A stretch of DNA of 15,147 nt from Treponema sp. (GTDB taxonomy: Bacteria > Spirochaetota > Spirochaetia > Treponematales > Breznakiellaceae). The translations under genes and the position numbers were made by a program. Below, piece after piece: positions 7,969-12,681 of the stretch. The notes under the pieces are model-generated. The model searched no databases, was not told where the DNA came from, and saw only the letters and a program-made list of their open reading frames with translations. The stretch lies in NCBI GenBank assembly GCA_031278025.1, contig JAITLF010000132.1, forward strand, positions 1 through 15,147, given 5' to 3'. Every line of letters starts with the position of its first letter. Within the stretch, counting starts at the first letter, position 1.

Positions 7969-7982
7969 GAGCCGTTTGGCTC
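7969..7982. promoter_or_regulatory. Short palindrome GAGCC-N4-GGCTC
   Basis: A 5-bp dyad, followed on the plus strand by TAACAATTTTTTTT. It sits about 80-95 bases upstream of the predicted start of the efflux operon, a usual distance for a sigma-54 activator site. It also falls just after the predicted start of the divergent transcript, where it could act as a weak attenuator hairpin. The sequence does not decide between these. Confidence 0.4.
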
Positions 7983-8009
7983 TAACAATTTTTTTTATTT
8001 GGAGCATCT

Positions 8010-8438
8010 ATGAAACGCATGATGTATATCTCTTTACTGATGACGATAGCCGTCGCAGCCGTGTCCGCCCAGCAGTGGGGACCCGGCCCGGACTCCATGC
8101 ATGGGGCATGGTCCAGGCATGGCCGCCAGCCCTATTCCGGCCCGCAATCGGGGTATTACCGGGAATATCCCACGACCCCTTATTGGGAAAAAGCCGCCGT
8201 TACGGGAAACCTGGAACTGATAGACGGGAACATAGCCCTTCGGCAGGACGCGGTTACCTACTACATTACCGGCTTGAACAGGCTCGTTGGGTTCATTGAC
8301 GGCCTCAAGGAAGGGGCTGCGGTAACGCTGGAAGGCGCCGCCAGGCCGCTGCCTGGAAACGGGGAACACCGGGTCCTCCTGGTCTCCAAACTGGAGATCA
8401 ACGGCAAAACTTACGGCAACCTAAGCCACCGGTTCTAA
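8010..8438 (+). CDS. Small secreted protein of unknown function
   Basis: 142 residues with a clear signal peptide (MKRMMYISLLMTIAVAAVSA, cleavage probably before QQW). The mature start of about 45 residues is rich in Gly, Pro, Tyr, His, Met and Trp. A compact C-terminal part follows, predicted mainly beta (VTGNLELIDGNIALRQDAV, then VGFIDGLKEGAAVTLEGAA, then HRVLLVSKLEINGKTY). Its alternation suggests a small beta-barrel of OB type, like stress-induced periplasmic OB-fold proteins, but I recognise no family. GGAG seven bases before ATG supports the start. It is transcribed divergently from the efflux operon from a perfect sigma-54 promoter match, so it is probably co-regulated with the pump and may bind, or protect against, the same signal. 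Confidence 0.85.
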   Translation: MKRMMYISLLMTIAVAAVSAQQWGPGPDSMHGAWSRHGRQPYSGPQSGYYREYPTTPYWEKAAVTGNLELIDGNIALRQDAVTYYITGLNRLVGFIDGLKEGAAVTLEGAARPLPGNGEHRVLLVSKLEINGKTYGNLSHRF

Positions 8439-8463
8439 ACGCCGTAACAATCGGACAATACGG

Positions 8464-8502
8464 GGTGAGTAAAATTTACCTGACGGGCAAATTTTACTCA
8501 CC
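8464..8502. repeat. Perfect 14-bp inverted repeat (hairpin)
   Basis: GGTGAGTAAAATTT at 8464-8477 and AAATTTTACTCACC at 8489-8502, loop of 11 bases. It begins 26 bases after the stop of the secreted-protein gene. The stem is long but AT-rich and no T-run follows, so it is not a standard intrinsic terminator. It may protect the mRNA 3' end or be a repeat element. Confidence 0.85.
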
Positions 8503-8535
8503 TGCGGCCGTTCCAAGACGAACCCGTTCTGTTCT

Positions 8536-8664
8536 GGGTGGTGATGCGGAAAGTATGATAAGTCGCCCCTGGCCATAGTTAATGGTGATGGTTATTTGCA
8601 TAGTTCCAATTTACCATCTTCCCGCCACCTTGCCTTCTGTATCATACGTTCTGCATCGCCACCC
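8536..8664. repeat. Miniature inverted-repeat element of about 129 bp
   Basis: The ends are imperfect 25-bp inverted repeats. The left arm is 8536-8560 (begins GGGTGGTGATGCGGAA) and the right arm is 8640-8664 (its complement begins GGGTGGCGATGCAGAA), with three mismatches. A smaller inner pair, GATGGT/ACCATC, lies between. There is no coding content and no clear target duplication. The shape is that of a MITE, though a structured RNA could look the same. Confidence 0.65.
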
Positions 8665-8679
8665 CCCCAAAAAGAACGG

Positions 8680-8750
8680 TTTCCTGATAGGAAAGAGCGG
8701 TTTCCTATCAGGAAAAACCTGGGGTTTTTATCAGGAAACCTGGGTTTCCT
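8680..8750. repeat. Perfect 15-bp inverted repeat plus degenerate copies
   Basis: TTTCCTGATAGGAAA (8680-8694) and TTTCCTATCAGGAAA (8701-8715) are exact reverse complements separated by GAGCGG. Each is also nearly self-palindromic. A third partial copy, TTATCAGGAAACC, lies at 8729-8740, followed by AAACCTGGGTTTCC. Similar AAACCYGGGTTT words recur near 11852-11897. Confidence 0.8.
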
Positions 8751-8800
8751 GGAAGTATGCCAAACATGGGCGGCGCCCTGGCGGGGCTCTCCCTACTCCC

Positions 8801-8873
8801 TGCGGGGTTCTGCCCCGCACCCCGCCGGGGGGGTTCGAACCCCCCGGACCTCCCATAAAAATGGTGGGAGGTC
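8801..8873. repeat. Palindromic dispersed repeat, copy 2, with three hairpins
   Basis: Three hairpins stand in a row: TGCGGGG/CCCCGCA (8801-8819), the perfect 18-bp palindrome GGGGGGTTCGAACCCCCC (8828-8845), and GACCTCCCA/TGGGAGGTC (8847-8873). The first two match the repeat at 4302-4346 in opposite orientation. The last hairpin ends ten bases from the stop of the minus-strand HMA gene and may slow or end its transcript. Confidence 0.8.
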
Positions 8874-8882
8874 TGGGGGTCC

Positions 8883-9089
8883 TCACCTTTCCAGCACCGC
8901 ATATCCCGCTTCTTCCACCGCCGCTTTAAGCGCCGCCAGCGTTACCCCGTCTCCGTGGTCCACGACGGCGGACTTATCCGTAAGGCTCACCCCGGCGGAC
9001 TGTACCCCTCCTATCTCTTCCAGGGCTGTTTTCACCGCTTTGACGCAGTGCTCGCAGGACATTCCTTCAATCTTCAATGTGGTCTGCAT
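8883..9089 (-). CDS. Heavy-metal-binding HMA protein (CopZ-like)
   Basis: A 68-residue stand-alone heavy-metal-associated domain with the ferredoxin-like beta-alpha-beta-beta-alpha-beta pattern. The metal site is GMSCEHC (Cys-X2-Cys near residues 12-15), after a first strand TTLKIE. The end AAVEEAGYAVLER is typical of copper chaperones and of the N-terminal domains of copper ATPases. AAGGAG seven bases before the ATG supports the start. It has no copper ATPase or repressor beside it in this window. The metal is probably Cu(I), by family rule; Hg or Zn cannot be excluded. Twin GAACAC words upstream (in GAACACGGTAGAACAC, minus strand) could be an operator, but this is weak. Confidence 0.92.
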   Translation of the reverse strand: MQTTLKIEGMSCEHCVKAVKTALEEIGGVQSAGVSLTDKSAVVDHGDGVTLAALKAAVEEAGYAVLER

Positions 9090-9153
9090 GGTTTACTCCT
9101 TCAAGTGTTCTACCGTGTTCTTCTATAAATAATCTCATAAAGAGCCGAGCGGG

Positions 9154-9166
9154 AAAAGCCTGTTGC
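9154..9166. repeat. Dispersed repeat AAAAGCCTGTTGC, copy A
   Basis: The same 13 bases occur at 9921-9933, and the reverse complement core GCAACAGGCT occurs at 10661 and 12607. Four copies in 3.5 kb, all outside or at the very ends of genes, mark an intergenic repeat family. Confidence 0.7.
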
Positions 9167-9289
9167 GGGTCCCCGCAGAGGTTAGGGTCTGTTGGATTTG
9201 TGGATCACCGTCTTTTCTTTCAATAAGTCCCCGGCGTTCTCGCCAAATTCGATATATATGAGATATATTTGTCAGAAGGAGTTACGCGT

Positions 9290-9922
9290 ATGAAAAAGTT
9301 TTTTTTGCTCTGCTGCCTTAGCCTGGCAGGGGTTTTTCCGCTTCTTGCGGAAATCAGATTCGACCTTGGCATGGATATGCTTTTTGTCCAGGCAACGGAA
9401 AGAAGACGGGATGACGCGACGCTTCTGGACGGAAGTTTTTTCCCAATTCCGGAAGTGGGTCTTTACGGGCAGTTTAATTTCGGCAACATCCACGCCGGCC
9501 TGGGGCTGCGGGGTTTTTCGTATCTTTTTTATAGCGCCCTTTGGCCCGCGCTATACGGGGAATACGATCTGGGACCGGTTACCTTTCATGCCCAACTCGG
9601 CGGGGGATTGTTCGCCGTTATCAATCTGCTGGGGGGAAATCCGGAAGTCCTGGAAGATTACGAACAGGATTCCACCGTGGAAATCGACAGCGCTTCCAGC
9701 TTCATGGTCAAGGCAAATCCCTCCATTGTCCCCGAAATTTCGGTATGGTATCGGTTCGGTAAATTTTGCCGGGTCGGGGCGGGTTGGGTTACCCTGTTTG
9801 TACTGAATCCCGCAGCCGGCAAAATGTTCGACATAAACCCCCAGTTTTATGTGGCCCTTAAAATGATTTTCCCCAGCGCCGCTTCGCGGAAAAGGCCCGA
9901 CGGCTCCCAGCGGCTATTCTAA
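9290..9922 (+). CDS. Predicted outer-membrane beta-barrel protein
   Basis: 210 residues from the ATG at 9290, which has AAGGAG eight bases upstream; the upstream TTG at 9269 is not needed. The signal peptide is MKKFFLLCCLSLAGVFPLLA. The mature chain shows alternating hydrophobic and polar residues in repeated strands: VGLYGQFNFGNIHAGLGLRG, then LYGEYDLGPVTFHAQLGGG, then VPEISVWYRFGKFCRVGAGW, and finally INPQFYVALKMIF. This is the pattern of a small outer-membrane beta-barrel. I do not recognise a specific family. The short basic tail after KMIF is not part of a strand. It stands alone, between repeat elements. Function unknown. Confidence 0.82.
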   Translation: MKKFFLLCCLSLAGVFPLLAEIRFDLGMDMLFVQATERRRDDATLLDGSFFPIPEVGLYGQFNFGNIHAGLGLRGFSYLFYSALWPALYGEYDLGPVTFHAQLGGGLFAVINLLGGNPEVLEDYEQDSTVEIDSASSFMVKANPSIVPEISVWYRFGKFCRVGAGWVTLFVLNPAAGKMFDINPQFYVALKMIFPSAASRKRPDGSQRLF

Positions 9923-9971
9923 AAGCCTGTTGCACGGGTGGATTTTTGCGGCGGGGCTTTAGCCGCAAAAT
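9921..9971. repeat. Dispersed repeat copy B and a 10-bp hairpin
   Basis: AAAAGCCTGTTGCA at 9921-9934 overlaps the stop codon of the preceding gene. It is an inverted match to TGCAACAGGCTTT at 10660-10672, so the two face each other across the next gene. A hairpin, ATTTTTGCGGC / GCCGCAAAAT (9942-9952 and 9962-9971), follows. No T-run follows the stem, so I do not call it a terminator. Confidence 0.65.
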
Positions 9972-10017
9972 ACGCCCGACGACTTGAGTTACCGGTTTTC
10001 CCGTGTTAGGGTAAAGT

Positions 10018-10635
10018 ATGAACTTCTTCTGTTTTCTCTGGATGCCGCTGTTCTATTTTTTTTGGATTTCCCTGAGGCCGCCGACGGCAGCCAATTCCGG
10101 CGGCGTAGGGGCGTTGCTTTTAGGAAGCGCTTGCGCCCTGGTCCGTTATATAACCGCTCCCTGGATTTCTCCCGGAGAATTCGGGTTTTCACGGTGGCTT
10201 TCGACCCTGGTGGATACCGTCAGCCTCCCGGCACTGCTTCCCCTTCTGTTCTTTGCCCTTTTTTCCGCCCTTAACATCATTCCCGCTCCCGGAGATCCCG
10301 TAGGCTTCGCCCTGCTCTGGCTCGTCCCCGAGGGAATGTTCCGCTCCCTAAACCCGGCCGGCCGCCGCGATTCCGTCTTCCTGACGCTGGTTCCCGTGTT
10401 ATGGACGGCCATTGCCCTGGGGATACCCCTCTTTGCCCGGTTCCTCTCAAACAGGAAACGGCGGTTCCGGATGGCCTTAGCCCTTTTCGGCATTACGGCC
10501 CTGCCTCTGGCGGCGGCCTCCTGCTACTGGGCTTTTTTTTGCCGGCGCCTCCCCCTGGGCTGGGTCCTTCTTGCCGCAACCCTTATGCCGCCGGTTCTTT
10601 CTCTAAGAGCTCATTGCGCTTCGCGCATAAAATAG
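10018..10635 (+). CDS. Multi-span membrane protein of unknown function
   Basis: 205 residues, very hydrophobic, with about five membrane spans: FFCFLWMPLFYFFWISL, VGALLLGSACALVRYI, SLPALLPLLFFALFSALNII, FLTLVPVLWTAIALGIPLFA, and a C-terminal pair around MALALFGITALPLAAASCYW and VLLAATLMPPVLSL. AGGG seven bases before ATG is a modest ribosome-binding site. The C-terminal tail RAHCASRIK is encoded by a repeat (TTGCGCTTCGCGCATAA, 10612-10628) whose other copy lies at 12594-12610, so the original end may have been replaced by repeat DNA. Inverted copies of the GCAACAGGCT repeat flank the gene. I recognise no family. Confidence 0.7.
   Translation: MNFFCFLWMPLFYFFWISLRPPTAANSGGVGALLLGSACALVRYITAPWISPGEFGFSRWLSTLVDTVSLPALLPLLFFALFSALNIIPAPGDPVGFALLWLVPEGMFRSLNPAGRRDSVFLTLVPVLWTAIALGIPLFARFLSNRKRRFRMALALFGITALPLAAASCYWAFFCRRLPLGWVLLAATLMPPVLSLRAHCASRIK
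10612..10628 (+). repeat. 17-bp repeat TTGCGCTTCGCGCATAA, copy 1
   Basis: An exact inverted copy lies at 12594-12610. The element contains its own small dyad (TGCGC-TTC-GCGCA). Here it forms the last codons of the membrane-protein gene; at the other site it abuts the truncated adhesin. Confidence 0.8.
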
Positions 10636-10660
10636 TATAAAAAGGCAATTTATTGCATAT

Positions 10661-10682
10661 GCAACAGGCTTTAAGCCTTTCC
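10661..10682 (+). repeat. 22-bp direct repeat, left copy
   Basis: GCAACAGGCTTTAAGCCTTT plus CC, 21 of 22 bases identical to 12607-12628 in the same orientation. The palindrome TTGCATATGCAA overlaps its left end. With the right copy it brackets about 1.95 kb of accessory DNA. Confidence 0.8.
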
Positions 10683-10698
10683 TCTCTACAGCAAGCGG

Positions 10699-10896
10699 TT
10701 ATTCTTCGCCTACCGGGACCGGCCCGTTGTCCGCTTCCTTGCTGAACGTCGTTTCCATGCGCGCGAGCGCGTCAAATGCGACGGCGGGAAAGGTCCGCCC
10801 GTGCGCGGGTTTCCGCAAAGGTCTTGCCGGTATGTCCCGGCTTAATGATATTCCGGCATACGCCGGCTGCCGGCCCCTGGGTACCCAGGGGCCTAT
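10699..10896 (-). pseudogene. Possible remnant of a coding C-terminus
   Basis: An open frame of 65 codons without a convincing start, ending in TAA at 10699-10701. The last part reads like real protein: FPAVAFDALARMETTFSKEA, then DNGPVPVGEE. The first part (around PAYAGISLSRDIPARPL) runs through the palindromic repeat at 10845-10893 and is the kind of peptide that such repeats give. It is probably the tail of a lost gene joined to repeat DNA. The product was not recognised. Confidence 0.35.
10849..10893. repeat. REP-like element with a perfect 22-bp palindrome
   Basis: A hairpin CCGGC-ATAC-GCCGG is followed by a 22-base perfect palindrome at 10872-10893, whose left half is GGCCCCTGGGT. The arrangement, with ATTCCGGCATACGCCGG next to a second dyad, is that of repetitive extragenic palindromes. 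Confidence 0.75.
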
Positions 10897-10897
10897 T

Positions 10898-10932
10898 TAA
10901 CGCGAGGCCGGTTTTCCGCCGAACCCGCGTTA
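10898..10932 (-). terminator. Hairpin at the end of the 147-residue gene
   Basis: On the minus strand TAACGCG (which includes the stop codon) pairs with CGCGTTA 21 bases later, with an inner GGTT/AACC pair. AAATAGG follows rather than a T-run, so it could block or protect the transcript end but is not a textbook intrinsic terminator. Confidence 0.4.
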
Positions 10933-11373
10933 CCCAACGATAATTTTCACTTCTTCAAGGGAGTTCCTGAATATGGCGGCTCTTTCATAGTCAGGGAGAA
11001 AAGATTCGGCCAATCTGTCAAACTCAGCGCTCTCCAACACAAGACAAACGTTCTCTGGCGAATGATTCTCAATCTTAAAATGACTGAAGGTTCTACCTTG
11101 AAGATTTATATCTGGCGGTGTGGGATTGTTAATCATGAAAACCAACCTACACTTTCCTGGTGTTATGTCCAATCCAGTCCAATAGCTATTGGGTTGGCCA
11201 AAGTAACGGCCGTAATACGCGTGTCCTATTTCCATGCCGAGCTGATCCGCCTGGTAAGCTGAATTAGTCGTAATGACAGCCGAGTTTTTGACGCTCTTGA
11301 CAGCCGCCGATAAACAACGAGAGAAACGATCCAGTCCGTCCACCGTGTCGAAAATGGTTTCGTTTACCGGCAT
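10930..11373 (-). CDS. Hypothetical protein, 147 residues
   Basis: A soluble protein with no signal peptide or membrane span. It has an early helical part (VDGLDRFSRCLSAAVKSVKN) and a mixed middle part with AYYGRYFGQPNSYWTGLDIT. A strand-rich region (CRLVFMINNPTPPDINLQGR) and a charged end (EFDRLAESFLPDYERAAIFR) follow. GAGGAG seven bases before ATG makes it a believable gene. I do not recognise a family. Its DNA is clearly richer in A and T than the genes around it. It lies inside the accessory segment bounded by the 22-bp direct repeats, so it was probably acquired horizontally. A cytoplasmic role is implied by the missing signal. Confidence 0.72.
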   Translation of the reverse strand: MPVNETIFDTVDGLDRFSRCLSAAVKSVKNSAVITTNSAYQADQLGMEIGHAYYGRYFGQPNSYWTGLDITPGKCRLVFMINNPTPPDINLQGRTFSHFKIENHSPENVCLVLESAEFDRLAESFLPDYERAAIFRNSLEEVKIIVG

Positions 11374-11559
11374 AATTTACTCCTCATAAAAATGAATTCA
11401 GGCGAAAATTTACATCTCGCCTTTTGTCCCGCCGCATCTTGCGTACAGGATCTACTTTGAATGTCCAGCGAGACATTCGCCGTTCCGTCATGGCTGATTG
11501 ACAGCCCTCCGGTCGCCGGAACGTGTCTTCACGCTACTTCTATCCCATATCACCCTCCT
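11374..11559. other. Non-coding gap with small hairpins
   Basis: No gene seen. Three small dyads stand in a row: AGGCGA/TCGCCT (11400-11422), GAATGTC/GACATTC (11459-11478) and GGCTG/CAGCC near 11493-11507. They may be leader structures of the gene downstream on the minus strand, or repeat debris. Confidence 0.5.
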
Positions 11560-12594
11560 TCCCCCGCCATAGGGCTATTCCCTGCCGCCCGCCGTGATGT
11601 TGCGCTGCTTTTTGCTTCCTGATGAAACATAGACCGCCACCTTTATTAACACTGTTTTTTAACGCAGTATTAATAGCGTTTAACACCAGGGCGAGCGCAT
11701 TAAACATTCTCTGGGAGCAGCCGCCACAGGTTTCATTACCGCCGCCGGCGGCTGCGACGCCTCGCCAGACTTCATCATGATGTCCGGCGCGGTTTCTGGC
11801 GGCGGTACCGGCGGTACTACCGGCAACTGACGGCGGCGGGGCCTGCGGTGTGTAAACCCGGGTTTACGGCGTGTAAACCTGGGTTTTTGCGCAGCGCAAA
11901 TCCGGGTTTCTGTTCAATAAACCGGGGCCCGGCAACACGGATCCCCAGCGGGGGTATTCTTTTTTAATGCGCTCGCCCTGACCCATAAATGATATCGCCC
12001 GATTGCTTAATAAACATACCGCTACTATCTACACCCACCCTGCCGCCATTATATGGTTATTTTTACGGTCTTTTCGCTGTAGGGAAGCGTCGTTGGCGCG
12101 ATACTTTCGTTCACCAAGCGTAAGGTGATAATGTATTCACCGTCATCCGCCGCGTTTGTATTGAGCCATGTTAAAGCATTGGCAAGCGAGAGATTGTCCG
12201 GCATAGGAATAAACGTCCATTGCGCGTGCACCGTTCTATTCCCGGTTATCGTAGTCTCCCCGGCGAACTGGGCACCGCCGCCGTTCTTTGCTGAACTTAG
12301 TCCTGGTTGGATTGAGGGCATATTCTCGGAACCAAGCGAATCGCCTGAGTTCACGGTCCTGGTCTGCGCGGCCGGGGTTCCGCCGTCTGCGTAAAAGGTT
12401 GCCGTATACCGGATCGCCGTCCATTTGGCGTGGAAATTCTTATCGCCGGTGCTGCCTGCGGGAATCTGGGTAATCGGTTCGCCGCTCAAGTCCGCCATAT
12501 CGTACCAGCCTTCAAAAACATACCCGGTCTGGAAAGGAGGCGTCTCAAGCGTTACCGCAGTGTCCGTGTATTGGTAATAGCCGGTTTCCGTCAT
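11560..12594 (-). pseudogene. Decayed InlB-repeat / beta-helix surface protein
   Basis: The intact part (12049-12594, 181 codons) has two InlB-type (Listeria-Bacteroides) repeats. One is complete: TGYVFEGWYDMADLSGEPIT to FHAKW. The other is damaged: YTATFYADGGTPAAQTRTV to VHAQW. The head of a beta-helix domain follows (DGEYIITLRLVNESIAPTTL). After the stop, shifted frames continue the same protein. 12050-11979 reads NGGRVGVDSSGMFIKQSGDI then IYGS; 11680-11636 reads NAINTALKNSVNKGG; 11634-11575 reads VYVSSGSKKQRNITAGG. These match the usual order of such proteins. No signal peptide is present; the ATG at 12594 touches a repeat, so the 5' end is lost. It has a 5' truncation, internal deletions, frameshifts and an inserted block. 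Confidence 0.75.
11687..11980. mobile_element. 294-bp block with perfect 18-bp terminal inverted repeats
   Basis: The ends are CAGGGCGAGCGCATTAAA (11687-11704) and its exact reverse complement at 11963-11980. The flanks are consecutive pieces of the decayed beta-helix gene (IYGS before, NAINTALKN after), so the block looks inserted. Inside are GCAGCCGCC/GGCGGCTGC (11718-11755), the palindrome GTAAACCCGGGTTTAC (11852-11867) and TTTGCGC/GCGCAAA. No transposase is present and no target duplication could be resolved. An inverted internal segment is the alternative. Confidence 0.6.
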
Positions 12595-12628
12595 TATGCG
12601 CGAAGCGCAACAGGCTCTAAGCCTTTCC
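12594..12628. repeat. 17-bp inverted copy plus 22-bp direct repeat, right end
   Basis: TTATGCGCGAAGCGCAA (12594-12610) is the exact inverted copy of 10612-10628. Overlapping it, 12607-12628 repeats the 22 bases at 10661-10682 with one mismatch. The composite forms the right border of the accessory segment and the point where the adhesin gene is cut off. Confidence 0.8.
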
Positions 12629-12644
12629 CTGCGCCGGGGCTCTC

Positions 12645-12664
12645 AAAGGGCGCATAGAGCGCCC
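12645..12664 (-). terminator. Terminator-like hairpin after the aldolase gene
   Basis: On the minus strand GGGCGC-TCTAT-GCGCCC followed by TTT, starting 17 bases after the aldolase stop codon. The stem is GC-rich with a short loop; the T-run is short, so strength is uncertain. Confidence 0.6.
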
Positions 12665-12681
12665 CCCAAGAACCCGCGAAA

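Larger units (their letters stand above)
8439..8882. other. Intergenic cluster of palindromic elements
   Basis: 444 bases with no credible gene. At least four separate inverted-repeat structures follow one another (8464-8502, 8536-8664, 8680-8740, 8801-8873) and take up most of the space. Frames open across it on the plus strand have no ribosome-binding site and read through the palindromes. Confidence 0.8.

Noticed and set aside
8826..8846. GGGTTCGAACCCC resembles a tRNA T-arm
   Set aside because: It is the centre of a perfect palindrome, with no acceptor stem, anticodon arm or D-arm at the right distances on either strand.
8582..9132. Plus-strand frames of 115 and 178 residues across the palindrome cluster
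   Set aside because: They translate through four inverted-repeat elements and the antisense of the HMA gene, giving repeat peptides such as PRTPPGGFEPP; no translation signals.
9351..9372. Sigma-54-like TTGGCATGGATATGCTT inside the beta-barrel gene
   Set aside because: GG and GC are only nine bases apart instead of ten, and it lies within a coding region.
9942..9971. Hairpin considered as an intrinsic terminator
   Set aside because: The T-run precedes the stem and an A-run follows it on both strands, so there is no U-tract after the stem.
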